Shown here: piece by piece, positions 53,129 to 62,237 of the stretch
How the letters are laid out: every line of letters begins with the position of its first letter
How positions within the stretch are numbered: the first letter of the stretch is position 1
NCBI RefSeq assembly: GCF_036825535.1
Contig: NZ_CP098812.1
Span: forward strand, 2,294,001-2,358,000
Source: Parasalinivibrio latis
Lineage (GTDB): Bacteria; Pseudomonadota; Gammaproteobacteria; Enterobacterales; Vibrionaceae
DNA length: 64,000 bases
Reading direction: 5' to 3'
Made by a program: the position numbers and the translations under genes
The notes under the pieces: model-generated
What the model saw: the letters and a program-made list of their open reading frames with translations, nothing else
What the model was told of the DNA's origin: nothing
The model's database searches: none

Positions 53129-55756
53129 ATGAAATACGTTTATTCATCAATTCTGCTGAGTAGTTTGCTGGCTTCAGCGTCAGCAGTATCCGCTCCCGAC
53201 CCTTTCACGGATTACTGGACCTCCTCCATTTACCCGGAAAAATGGCGTCATATGCCCGGCAAGGAGATAATTGATTTTTCTTATGCCGGATATATGCAAG
53301 ATGGAATGTCGGATCCTACAGGTATTCCGGCTTTATCACTGGATGTCACCGATTCCACAGCGATGACGGCATTGGGGTTTGAAACAGCCGACCCGACCGG
53401 CGCCGTTTCTTCAACAGTTGCCATCAATCAGGCAGTTGATTACGTGGGGCAACAGGGCGGAGGGACTGTTCTGGTTCCGGAAGGCACATACAAAATCGAA
53501 CCGTCAGATGGATCAATTGCCATTAAAATCAGCCATGACAACGTATGGTTAAAAGGGGCGGGTTCAGGGCTGACAGTGCTGAAACACACGCAACAATTTG
53601 ACAGGGCTAACACCCATACAACCCGCTCAGCGAAAGTTATCCAAATCACACCTGTCTCTTCCGCTTTTTACCCGACAGACCCAGGCACTTCGGTGAGCCA
53701 ACTTAATCTGGGAGCCGTTGCACTGTCGAACGCACCGGGTACAGTGAAAGGTGATGCTTCGGGTCAGAACAGCGTTACCATCACCGCATCAAGCCAACAG
53801 CTTAACGTCGGTGATATGGTTGCATTTGGTGGTATCGCCAACGTCGCATTCGCCAGTGATTACAAAATGAGTGAAGATCAACTCAGAGCCCGGGGTGTCA
53901 AAAACCCGGCCAAACGCGCCTGGGAAGGCAAGGTGCCTTTACCTTTTTATATCCGGACAGTGACACATGTTAAACCCCTTTCAGGGAATGAGTTTCGGGT
54001 AGATGTGGATCGCCCGGTCACTTTCGGTGTATCAGAGCGTTATGGCTCCCGCTTTATGAAGATTTCAGACAGCGATTTGTTAAACAACGTTGTTGTCAGC
54101 GGGTTTTCCATTGCTCAGAACCAACCTGATTTCGGCGGGTATGGCGATAATGATTACAATACACCGGGAACAGCAGCCCATGCCGTTCATCACTCCACCC
54201 TCGTCTATTCGTCGCTGGTTAAAGATCTGTTGATTGAGGATATCCAGACAGCCAAGTTTAACCCGGCAGATACCCATGAAACCCTGTCAAATGGTATGAC
54301 TAACTCATACGTCCAGAATGTCACGGTCAGACAGTTTCTTTACCAGTCACCGAAATACCGGGGAGCCGGAGGGAATGGCTACGGGATAAATGTCATTGGT
54401 GGCGATGGCCTCTATTACGGAAACCAGTTCGACCGGGCGCGGCACGCGTTCAGTTTTAAAACTGCAGTAGCCAACGGAAACGTATTGTTTGCCAATGTCG
54501 CCAAAAACGGAAAGGGACCATCAGATTTTCACATGTTCCTTTCGGTCCATAACCTAGTCGATACCCTCGGAATGTTTGGCGAGCATGTAGAAAGCAAGTA
54601 CCGTCCCTGGGGGTCTTCAACCATGCATGGATTTTCGGGTTCTGAGAACATTTTCTGGAATACTTACCGGGGTGACAGCGGAAACAACGTTGCAGTTATT
54701 TCCAACCAGGCCGGTAAAGGTTGGCTTATTGGCTCTAGAGGAAACTCGCCAAAGCTGAATAACAGCCGGCAAATAGACACGGTTGCTGATGTCAAGGAAG
54801 GTCAGGGAATCGGGAACACCCTGTGGCCGACTTCCCTCTACCTTGACCAGCTTACACAGCGCAAAACCGGTCTCCCTGCCCCAAGAATCCATGCGAGCCA
54901 TGAGTCCTCTTTCAACCAGGTACCCGCAATTGCTGATGGCCTGCCGTCAGGCTCCCTCAATGCCTGGCAACACAGCGCGCCATTAACTCTGTCTGTTGAC
55001 TACCACGGTATACGCTCAGTGTCGGGTATTGACCTTTCCCTTCTTAATCCAGCAGAGCGAAGCTACCCGGTTTCTGTCAGTACATCCATTGACGGCGCGG
55101 TTTGGGATACTCAAATCCAGGGTCATAACACCTCAGTAAACCCGGTTGAGGAAATCCGGTTCATCCCTGTTGATGCGCGTTACGTGAAAGTGACCGTAGA
55201 AGGGAATGACGTTGATGGTCAAGTTAACATTGGCGAGTTGAAAACTGTATCCGAACCCGTTATCCCTGGCGCATCGGATACCGGACAAATCGTCATCAGC
55301 GCCGCAAAACCCGCAGCGGTAATCAAAGGCAACTATTCCTTCTGGGAAATGAAACCTGCCGGTACAAAAGGGTTTAATGTGCCTTACTTTGTTTCCAGCG
55401 AGTATGTCCACACATTCACCGGCACCGAGGCAAATGAGTCGGCATCCGAACTGGTATTTGTCGTCAACAACCCCTCGAGCCTACCTCAGCAATACAGGGT
55501 GTATTTATTTGGCTCTGCACCAGATGGGAAGTCTGACACCGTACATATCACTGTTAATGATGAAGCCCCGACAAGCGGTCAAAATGCAGCCCTCAGCCGT
55601 AAAGCAAAACCTCGGTACCTGTCGAAGCGAGCACCGAGAATATCAGGGTTGGCTGACTATCCCCACATAGAACTGAACCCCGGTATCAACCGCATCAGGG
55701 TATTGGTCCGGGAACCCGGAGCCAGAATTGGGAAAATACGCCTGACACCAATGTAA
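53129..55756 (+). CDS. Secreted beta-helix protein (pectate-lyase-3-like) with discoidin-type domain
   Basis: An 875-residue exported protein with signal peptide MKYVYSSILLSSLLASASAVSA. The N-terminal region carries the start of a right-handed beta-helix of the pectate-lyase-3 superfamily: IIDFSYAGYMQDG, then STVAINQAVDYVGQQGGGTV, LVPEGTYKI and VWLKGAGSGLTVL. Helix coils continue to about 560. Residues about 610-710 resemble an F5/8 type C (discoidin) carbohydrate-binding module (SVDYHGIRSVSGIDLSL, ARYVKVTVEG). A further beta-rich C-terminal region follows. It is probably a polysaccharide lyase or hydrolase acting outside the cell; the exact substrate is not predictable. AAGGAAG precedes the ATG. 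Confidence 0.75.
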   Translation: MKYVYSSILLSSLLASASAVSAPDPFTDYWTSSIYPEKWRHMPGKEIIDFSYAGYMQDGMSDPTGIPALSLDVTDSTAMTALGFETADPTGAVSSTVAINQAVDYVGQQGGGTVLVPEGTYKIEPSDGSIAIKISHDNVWLKGAGSGLTVLKHTQQFDRANTHTTRSAKVIQITPVSSAFYPTDPGTSVSQLNLGAVALSNAPGTVKGDASGQNSVTITASSQQLNVGDMVAFGGIANVAFASDYKMSEDQLRARGVKNPAKRAWEGKVPLPFYIRTVTHVKPLSGNEFRVDVDRPVTFGVSERYGSRFMKISDSDLLNNVVVSGFSIAQNQPDFGGYGDNDYNTPGTAAHAVHHSTLVYSSLVKDLLIEDIQTAKFNPADTHETLSNGMTNSYVQNVTVRQFLYQSPKYRGAGGNGYGINVIGGDGLYYGNQFDRARHAFSFKTAVANGNVLFANVAKNGKGPSDFHMFLSVHNLVDTLGMFGEHVESKYRPWGSSTMHGFSGSENIFWNTYRGDSGNNVAVISNQAGKGWLIGSRGNSPKLNNSRQIDTVADVKEGQGIGNTLWPTSLYLDQLTQRKTGLPAPRIHASHESSFNQVPAIADGLPSGSLNAWQHSAPLTLSVDYHGIRSVSGIDLSLLNPAERSYPVSVSTSIDGAVWDTQIQGHNTSVNPVEEIRFIPVDARYVKVTVEGNDVDGQVNIGELKTVSEPVIPGASDTGQIVISAAKPAAVIKGNYSFWEMKPAGTKGFNVPYFVSSEYVHTFTGTEANESASELVFVVNNPSSLPQQYRVYLFGSAPDGKSDTVHITVNDEAPTSGQNAALSRKAKPRYLSKRAPRISGLADYPHIELNPGINRIRVLVREPGARIGKIRLTPM

Positions 55757-55769
55757 TATCTGCACCATT

Positions 55770-55799
55770 AAAAAACGCCAGTGAAAACTGGCGTTTTTT
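55770..55799. terminator. Bidirectional terminator
   Basis: A perfect 13-bp stem AAAAAACGCCAGT / ACTGGCGTTTTTT with loop GAAA, between convergent beta-helix and DUF805 genes. Confidence 0.92.
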
Positions 55800-55815
55800 A
55801 CAGCAGTTCGTAACA

Positions 55816-56235
55816 TCACATCTCGATGGTTACCGTGTCTTTGCCTTTCTCAGGTTTTGCCTGTGAAGGATTGCCACCCTCACCCGGTTCACCCCGGCCT
55901 TTTGGATCCGGCCCGAACCGGTTAGGTCCCGCCGTACCATCCAAAATACCCAGTTCGACAATCACAAAGATTGGCCCTACTACTGGCACAAAGGTGATCA
56001 GAATAAACCACGGACTTCGGTTTCGATCCTGTAAGCGCTTCACATTGAGGGCAACAGACGCCCACATCACAAAGCCCAGCACCACAAACGCCAGTGCGTT
56101 TACCAGTGCGTTACCCTGACCGCCGTACATCATCAGCGGCATAGTGACAAACAGAACCGGGAGGCTGTAAAGCCAGTAGTCACGACGGCGCATCCGGCCT
56201 TTGAAGGACAACAGAGCCCACTTTTGGTTAGTCAT
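55816..56235 (-). CDS. DUF805 family membrane protein
   Basis: A 139-residue inner-membrane protein. The N-terminus LLSFKGRMRRRDYWLYSL matches the DUF805 signature (F.GR..R..YW). Three hydrophobic segments are followed by LNVKRLQDRNRSPWF and a proline/glycine-rich charged tail (PNRFGPDPKGRG). Function of the family is unknown. It lies 10 nt downstream of sohB and is likely cotranscribed. Confidence 0.85.
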   Translation of the reverse strand: MTNQKWALLSFKGRMRRRDYWLYSLPVLFVTMPLMMYGGQGNALVNALAFVVLGFVMWASVALNVKRLQDRNRSPWFILITFVPVVGPIFVIVELGILDGTAGPNRFGPDPKGRGEPGEGGNPSQAKPEKGKDTVTIEM

Positions 56236-56245
56236 TCGCTATCTC

Positions 56246-57301
56246 CTACAAAATCGGGCGCTGACCGCGTCCAATCCATTTGAGGAGCAGGGAGTCACTC
56301 GCCTCACCAGCAGCACCCGCCAGTTTTTCAGCGAGCTTTTTCTTTTGTGCATAATGAAGGTGCAGCACTTCGCGGTCCTTGCATGCAGCGGTCAGGTAAT
56401 CATCACTGGTGGTGATTTCGTCAACAAGCCCCAAATCTACTGCCTGACGACCAAACCAGTGTTCGCCGGTAGCCACTTTGGCAATATCCAGATCCGGGCG
56501 GTGCTCATTCACAAAAGACTTGAACAGCACATGGGTTTCTTCCAGTTCTTCCTGGAATTTCTCACGGGCTTTATCCCCGTTTTCACCAAACATGGTCAGG
56601 GTACGTTTAAACTCACCCGCCGTGTGTTGTTCAAACTCAATGTCGTGCTTTTTCAGAAGCTTGTTGAAGTTTGGCAGTTGGGCAATAACACCAATAGAGC
56701 CAACAATCGCAAAGGGAGCAGCCAGAATTTTGTCTGCCACACAGGCCATCATATAGCCCCCGCTGGCAGCTACCTTGTCAACGGATACTGTCAGCTTCAC
56801 ACCGGCCTTGCTCAAACGATCAAGTTGGGACGAGGCCAAACCGTACCCATGTACCATGCCTCCGCCACTTTCCAGACGAACCAACACTTCGTCATCTTGC
56901 TGGGAAACAGCTAACACAGCACTGACTTCTTCGCGAAGTGCTGTCACTTCACGGGCATCAATACTGCCTTTAAAATCCAGGACAAACAGGCGCGGCTTGC
57001 GTTCAAGCGATTCTGTATCCGCTTCTTTAGCCGCCTTTTTCTTTGCCTTTGCCTCAGCTTTTTCCTGTTTTTTCTTTTCTTTATGTCTGGCTTTCAGCAC
57101 CGCCTCATCATAGAGGTGGTTTTCCAACTGACTGACAGTTTCCTTGTAGTTTTCAGTCAGGTTTGTAACTTCCAGGTTCCCCTTACTTCCGCCGTGCCCG
57201 GCTGAACTTGCGCTTTTGATAACAATGATCAGCGCAACGATAGCCACCAGGATAGTCACGACTTTAGCCAGAAACAGGCCGTAATCGACGAAAAACTCCA
57301 A
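56246..57301 (-). CDS. sohB: Inner-membrane serine protease SohB
   Basis: A 351-residue S49-family peptidase, close to the E. coli length (349). One N-terminal membrane segment is followed by a Lys-rich helical stretch (KEKKKQEKAEAKAKKKAAKE). The protease fold has DFKGSIDA, VRLESGGGMVHGYG, the nucleophile region KVAASGGYMMACVADKI, and GSIGVIAQLPNFN. It is thought to degrade membrane or periplasmic proteins. Divergent from yciK, as in E. coli. Confidence 0.94.
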   Translation of the reverse strand: MEFFVDYGLFLAKVVTILVAIVALIIVIKSASSAGHGGSKGNLEVTNLTENYKETVSQLENHLYDEAVLKARHKEKKKQEKAEAKAKKKAAKEADTESLERKPRLFVLDFKGSIDAREVTALREEVSAVLAVSQQDDEVLVRLESGGGMVHGYGLASSQLDRLSKAGVKLTVSVDKVAASGGYMMACVADKILAAPFAIVGSIGVIAQLPNFNKLLKKHDIEFEQHTAGEFKRTLTMFGENGDKAREKFQEELEETHVLFKSFVNEHRPDLDIAKVATGEHWFGRQAVDLGLVDEITTSDDYLTAACKDREVLHLHYAQKKKLAEKLAGAAGEASDSLLLKWIGRGQRPIL

Positions 57302-57407
57302 ATTCTTATCCTCTTTTTTTGTGAAGCTGGCATTGTAACCCCGTTGTAGCGTACAGGGCTATCCGAATACAATAGCTTGCTGTGACAAAACGCTAAGGAA
57401 ATGTAAC

Positions 57408-58148
57408 GTGGAATACAAAGTCACTCCAGACTGTTTAAAAGGTAAAGTCATTCTGGTCACGGGTGCAGGTGCTGGTATTGGACGCCAGGCCGCCCTCAGT
57501 TATGCCTCCCATGGTGCAACTGTGATTCTCCTCGGGCGCACCGTTGCAAAACTGGAAAAGGTCTACGACGAAATCGAGGCGCTTGGTGCTCCCCAGCCCG
57601 CAATCATCCCACTGGATATGAACGGAGCCAACGAGCAAAACTACATTGATATGGCCGAAACCATCGAGGGCCAGTTTGGCAAGCTGGACGGTATCCTCCA
57701 CAACGCAGGCCAGCTTGGCGTGCTCAGTCCGTTCGACCAAATTGAAGAAAAAGACTTTGATGAGGTGATGCAGGTAAACGTGAAGGCGACGTTCCTGATG
57801 ACCAAAGCCCTGCTGTCACTGGTGAAAAAAGCTGAAAACGGCAGCATTGTTTTCACTACATCAACCGTGGGTCACGTGGGCCGTGCGTTCTGGGGCACTT
57901 ACGCCATTTCCAAGTTTGCCACGGAAGGGATGATGCAGACGCTTGCTGATGAAATGGAAGGCTCTTCTGTCCGGGTCAACGCCATAAACCCAGGTGGCAC
58001 ACGCACCTCGATGCGCGCCAAAGCCTTCCCGGCAGAAGACACTAACCTGCTAAAAACGCCGGAAGACCTGATGCCGCTGTATGTGTACCTGATGGCAGCG
58101 GAAAGTAAAACCGTTAACGGCCAGTGCATTGATGCCCAGCCGAAATAA
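57408..58148 (+). CDS. yciK: YciK-family short-chain oxidoreductase
   Basis: A 246-residue SDR: TGAGAGIGRQAALSYA cofactor loop (about 18-33), HNAG (NNAG variant), Ser in VFTTSTVGHVG, YAISK with catalytic Tyr and Lys, and INPGGTRTSMRAKAFP. Location beside sohB and overall form fit E. coli YciK, whose substrate is unknown. Followed by a terminator. Confidence 0.92.
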   Translation: MEYKVTPDCLKGKVILVTGAGAGIGRQAALSYASHGATVILLGRTVAKLEKVYDEIEALGAPQPAIIPLDMNGANEQNYIDMAETIEGQFGKLDGILHNAGQLGVLSPFDQIEEKDFDEVMQVNVKATFLMTKALLSLVKKAENGSIVFTTSTVGHVGRAFWGTYAISKFATEGMMQTLADEMEGSSVRVNAINPGGTRTSMRAKAFPAEDTNLLKTPEDLMPLYVYLMAAESKTVNGQCIDAQPK

Positions 58149-58196
58149 GGAAACTGCCGTTTCTTTGCCATAACCCTTTCTGCGCGATGAAAGGTA

Positions 58197-58218
58197 AAGC
58201 GGAGCACTTGCTCCGCTT
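58197..58218 (+). terminator. Rho-independent terminator after yciK
   Basis: AAGCGGAGC / GCTCCGCTT stem with a 4-nt loop and T run; it could also act on the minus-strand operon ending at 58248. Confidence 0.86.
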
Positions 58219-58247
58219 TTTGGTTTCTGGGCCAACGTTAACCGGTT

Positions 58248-59360
58248 TCAGGACATTGTCACCGTCTTTAACGGCAAGGGTTCGCTGTCAATACGGCGGC
58301 GGGACTCACTGTCGAAAAGATGGATAGCATCAGGCTGAAATGTCAGTGAACACTCAGACCCAAGGGTCGTAGACACTTTTCTGGGTACGTTGACCCTGAC
58401 CACCAGCCCATTGATGTTAATGTATAACAGTGACTGTACCCCGGTTGATTCAATATCCTCTACCCTTCCCAGAATTTCCCCGTCATCCTCGGTTGAGCTG
58501 TAGGTGATTTGATCCGGCCTGATACCGTAACGTACCTTGTCGCCAGCTTTAACCCGGCAGCCAACAGGAAGCGGGAACAATGCACCCTCACACCGGCAAA
58601 CCATCCGGCTTTCATGAATACAGATAACTCCATCAAACAGGTTAATCGCTGGCGAACCAATGAAATCAGCGACAAACTCAGTCCTGGGCTTTTCGAATAC
58701 TTCATCTGCAGTACCAATTTGCTCAATTCTCCCATCACGCATCAGTACAATTTTGTCTGCCATGGTCATCGCTTCTACTTGATCATGGGTAACATACACT
58801 GTGGTGGTTTTAAGCTTGTCATGCAACGCCCGGATTTCATGCCGCAAAGCGGCCCTCAGCTTGGCATCCAGGTTGGACAATGGCTCATCAAAGAGAAAAG
58901 CAGAGGGATCACGGACTATCGCCCGCCCCATCGCAACGCGCTGCCTCTGCCCCCCGGACAACTGGCGAGGAAAATGGTCAAGGTAACCGGTCAGGTTAAG
59001 AATCTCCGCCGACCATTCAATCTTCTCCCTGATAGCATCTTCACTCAGTTTTTTGATTCGCAGGGCAAAGGCCATGTTGTCGTAAACTGTCATTAACGGG
59101 TACAGGGCATAGTTCTGAAACACCATCGCTATATCCCGGTCACGGGGATGTACGTTATTCATCCGCTCACCGTTAATCACTATCGAGCCAGATGTGATTT
59201 CTTCGAGCCCCGCCGTTAAGCGCAACAGCGTTGATTTGCCACAACCGGAAGGGCCGAGCAAAACGACAAACTCCCCGTCGCCGATCTCAAGATCAACAGA
59301 TTTCAGCACTTTCGTATCAGCAAAGTTCTTGCTCACTTGCTGGTATTGAATGGTTGTCAT
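58248..59360 (-). CDS. Sugar/polyol ABC transporter ATPase (UgpC/MalK type)
   Basis: A 370-residue ATP-binding subunit: Walker A GPSGCGKST (about 37), Q loop in MVFQNYALYP, signature LSGGQRQRVAMGRAI, Walker B FLFDEPLSNLD, switch His in YVTHDQVEA. The TOBE-containing C-terminal domain (about 235-370) is typical of CUT1 importers. It pairs with permeases not in the window and with the solute-binding protein at 63021. Last gene of the catabolic operon, 18 nt after the dehydrogenase gene. Confidence 0.92.
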   Translation of the reverse strand: MTTIQYQQVSKNFADTKVLKSVDLEIGDGEFVVLLGPSGCGKSTLLRLTAGLEEITSGSIVINGERMNNVHPRDRDIAMVFQNYALYPLMTVYDNMAFALRIKKLSEDAIREKIEWSAEILNLTGYLDHFPRQLSGGQRQRVAMGRAIVRDPSAFLFDEPLSNLDAKLRAALRHEIRALHDKLKTTTVYVTHDQVEAMTMADKIVLMRDGRIEQIGTADEVFEKPRTEFVADFIGSPAINLFDGVICIHESRMVCRCEGALFPLPVGCRVKAGDKVRYGIRPDQITYSSTEDDGEILGRVEDIESTGVQSLLYININGLVVRVNVPRKVSTTLGSECSLTFQPDAIHLFDSESRRRIDSEPLPLKTVTMS

Positions 59361-59378
59361 CCCTTACCTCTCAATTCC

Positions 59379-60686
59379 CTATCGGGGACAGTGTTCTGCG
59401 TAGTCATCCAGCAACCGCGCATCCCCGGCGATATCAAGTACGGTGAAACGGTCACGGATAAAGCGGGAATACTTCACGGCTTCAACGTAAAAGTCAGGGG
59501 CAATGCCAATTTCACTGGCAAGACAAGGGGTTTCCGACCTGCGCATCTGCGTTTCCAGTTCGCCCGCATCCAGCATCACCGGCAACAGCCTGGCCTGAAT
59601 TTCCGCCCAGTCCCTTTCAAGTTTTTCGTTGAGGCGTTCCGCCCCTTCGGCATCAAGCGCTTTTCGCCCGGTCTGCACCAGGAAATTTGCAGTGTTTTCA
59701 GCCCCGGCTTTTTTCTGGAGGACCTCATTGGGAAACAGGGTTGGAGAGACAACCGGCGGTCTACGGCTGCGCAAAATCCTGTTTTGCAGTGCCAATACAG
59801 TAAGCGTGGTAACCCCTACCTGTTCCCCGTGGAATGAGCCTGGGTGGTCAGGACAGAACATGTCGATGTAGTGAGACATCATGTGCTCCGCCATACTGCC
59901 CGAGTGGGTGGTCCCGGTAAATGTGGTGCCCAACCCCATAATGGAGCAAATCCGGGTCAGTGCGCCCAGTGTGTCCATATCGCGCTCCAGAAGTTTCGGC
60001 GACCGGGCAATCATTTTGGCTTCATCAAGCGCCAGCAATTCATAGGGGATATGGCAAAATTCACTGTCAAACAGCAAGTGCGAAAGGGTCCAGTCCACTT
60101 CAGACGTGGTTCGGCAAATAACATCAGCGAACGCGCTCTTGATAAGCCTGAGGGGACATTGGGACAGGATGCCAAGATCAAGGAACACACCTTTGGCTGA
60201 ATGGGCTGAGATAGACCGTTTGAACCCATGGAAACTGATTGACGCCGTGGAAGTGGTATACGCATTCATCGGCGAGGTAGGAAATACAGAGTATTCCCTG
60301 CCGTCTGTGAACGTGGTGTATTTCACCAGGTCACTGACAGTTCCTGAGCCTACGGCTATGAGGGCATCCGCATGCCGTGTCTGGCCGGAAAGTGACTTTG
60401 CCATGTCGTGGTCAGCTTTCGGGCGGCTAAGCACAACTTCAGATACGTCACAGTCTGCACTGATATTACGCCGGATTCGTTCACCCAGTATGCTGTGCGT
60501 GATTTCATCACTGACCACACAAACCTTTTTACCTCGATGCAGCGGGGATACCAACTCTCCCTCTGCACCATCAAGGGTGGACTTCACTACAATATTCTTA
60601 ATGGGGATTGAAACAGCCTCGCCGGAAAATGTCCTCCATGTCCCCGCAACCAACTCGTTAAGTACCCCACCATAATCCTGGACCAT
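59379..60686 (-). CDS. Glycerol-1-phosphate dehydrogenase-like enzyme (AraM/EgsA family)
   Basis: A 435-residue iron-type alcohol dehydrogenase related to sn-glycerol-1-phosphate dehydrogenases and dehydroquinate synthases. The NAD-binding part has AVGSGTVSDLVKY and FPTSPMNAYTTSTASI. The metal-ligand residues are Asp in SAFADVICR, His in TTHSGSMAEHM and His in GSFHGEQVGV. In bacteria AraM-like enzymes act on polyol phosphates. Here it follows an FGGY kinase whose stop overlaps its start (TAATG), which suggests oxidation of the phosphorylated polyol made by that kinase. Substrate unknown. Confidence 0.8.
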   Translation of the reverse strand: MVQDYGGVLNELVAGTWRTFSGEAVSIPIKNIVVKSTLDGAEGELVSPLHRGKKVCVVSDEITHSILGERIRRNISADCDVSEVVLSRPKADHDMAKSLSGQTRHADALIAVGSGTVSDLVKYTTFTDGREYSVFPTSPMNAYTTSTASISFHGFKRSISAHSAKGVFLDLGILSQCPLRLIKSAFADVICRTTSEVDWTLSHLLFDSEFCHIPYELLALDEAKMIARSPKLLERDMDTLGALTRICSIMGLGTTFTGTTHSGSMAEHMMSHYIDMFCPDHPGSFHGEQVGVTTLTVLALQNRILRSRRPPVVSPTLFPNEVLQKKAGAENTANFLVQTGRKALDAEGAERLNEKLERDWAEIQARLLPVMLDAGELETQMRRSETPCLASEIGIAPDFYVEAVKYSRFIRDRFTVLDIAGDARLLDDYAEHCPR

Positions 60687-62230
60687 TATTCTTCCTCCCG
60701 GTATTTTCGGGCAAATTCGGAAAGCCTGTTGAAACTCTCTTCATTGTTTTTGTAGACGGGTGTGTATATGTCGCAGAGCTCGGCGTAACGTTGCTGGTTT
60801 GCCTGGATGGGCTGGTAAGACGTTACTACATGCCCGCCCATCCCATCCGCAGCGTCTTTCACTGATGGGTAAATACCCGCGCCGGCAGCGGCTATCATCC
60901 CCGCCCCCAGACAAGAGGCTTCCACTGTATCCAGGCAGTGCACAGGCTTACCCAGGCAATCTGCAAAAATCTGGCACCATAAAGGGTTATTCGCTCCACC
61001 CCCAATACAGAAGACATCATTTATCTGGGTGCGCTGGCTTTTTTCCAATGCACGCATCTCCATGGTCTGTTCCAGTGCCAGCCCTTCAAGGATTGAACGG
61101 TAGATGTGCCTGCGGGAATGGTTGCTGGAAAGGCCGATAAACGCCCCGTGTGCATCGCAGTTCCAATAAGGTGTCATCACCCCGGACCAGTAAGGCAGTG
61201 TCAGCAAGCCTTTGCTCCCTATCGGTACAGTTTCGGCCTCATGCTGGAGGCGTTTCATCAGCAGCCGGGGATCACCGCCTTCTTTATTGACGATAGAAAA
61301 CAGCCAGTTGACCAGGAATGCTCCGGTGCGCAGCACCATTTCGAGTATGTAGCCACCGCTGCATGCTGTCAGTGTGCGGAATGTGGTATCACACCGGTAC
61401 TCTTCACTCCAGACTCCACATACCTGGGCAGTCCCCAGGTTGAGGTATGCCTGCCCCGGCCGGGTTATCCGGGTGGCAAGGCCTGCACACTGGCCATCCC
61501 CGCCACCGGCATATACCGCCAGCCCTTCCGGCAACCCAGTCAGTTGTGATGCCGCAGCCGTAACCCGCCCAACCATCGTCCCGGAACCCACCACCGCCGG
61601 AAACTGTTGGGGGTTCAGGCCAAGGTAATTGAGGATCCGTGCTGACCAGCACTTTTCGACGATATCAAACAACCCCAGGGGATCTGCACTGGCCCAGGAA
61701 GTCACCAGGTTCCCGGTCAGGCAGTAGTTAAGGTATCCCTGCACATCCGTCATTTTGTGGCTTTGCCGCAACACATCCGGGGAGTGCTTTTTCAGCCACG
61801 CAAGGCGGTATACGACAGGGGTTACATCCGGATTTTTTCCTGTAATCCGCAGGATATTCTCCGCGCCAAGCTCATCACTCACCTGGTGGACTTCATCCCG
61901 GCTTCGCTCATCCAGCCAGACAATAGCCGGGCGTACGCTACGAAAATGTTTGTCGAGGAAAGCAATGGTTTCACGCTGGTTGGAAATACTCAGTCCAACA
62001 ACCTGTTCCGGCGCGACTTTTGCCATCAAAGAGTGCAAAACATCTACACAGGCTCGCCACCAGTCGGATGCATCCTGCTCAAAAAAGTGGAATCCGGGGT
62101 TTTGCATTGGAATATCGGCATGGGCTTCCGCCACCACAAAACCCTTTGCATCCCACACAATTCCCTTGGTGGACTGGGTACTGCTGTCTATTCCGATAAC
62201 ATAAGGCGGATTGGTTTCTGTATTGCTCAT
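60686..62230 (-). CDS. FGGY-family carbohydrate kinase
   Basis: A 514-residue sugar/polyol kinase of the xylulokinase/glycerol kinase type. It has the N-terminal phosphate loop GIDSSTQSTKGIVWD (about 14-28), a substrate-side motif NQRETIAFLD, YAGGGDGQCAG, and the second FGGY signature region FCIGGGANNPLWCQIFADCLGKPV (about 425). ATG 62230 is chosen because GAGGTGAG lies 3 nt upstream; the open frame upstream overlaps the SDR gene. It lies between an SDR and a polyol-phosphate dehydrogenase, implying an alditol or pentulose route. Substrate not assigned. Confidence 0.88.
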   Translation of the reverse strand: MSNTETNPPYVIGIDSSTQSTKGIVWDAKGFVVAEAHADIPMQNPGFHFFEQDASDWWRACVDVLHSLMAKVAPEQVVGLSISNQRETIAFLDKHFRSVRPAIVWLDERSRDEVHQVSDELGAENILRITGKNPDVTPVVYRLAWLKKHSPDVLRQSHKMTDVQGYLNYCLTGNLVTSWASADPLGLFDIVEKCWSARILNYLGLNPQQFPAVVGSGTMVGRVTAAASQLTGLPEGLAVYAGGGDGQCAGLATRITRPGQAYLNLGTAQVCGVWSEEYRCDTTFRTLTACSGGYILEMVLRTGAFLVNWLFSIVNKEGGDPRLLMKRLQHEAETVPIGSKGLLTLPYWSGVMTPYWNCDAHGAFIGLSSNHSRRHIYRSILEGLALEQTMEMRALEKSQRTQINDVFCIGGGANNPLWCQIFADCLGKPVHCLDTVEASCLGAGMIAAAGAGIYPSVKDAADGMGGHVVTSYQPIQANQQRYAELCDIYTPVYKNNEESFNRLSEFARKYREEE

Positions 62231-62237
62231 ACTCACC

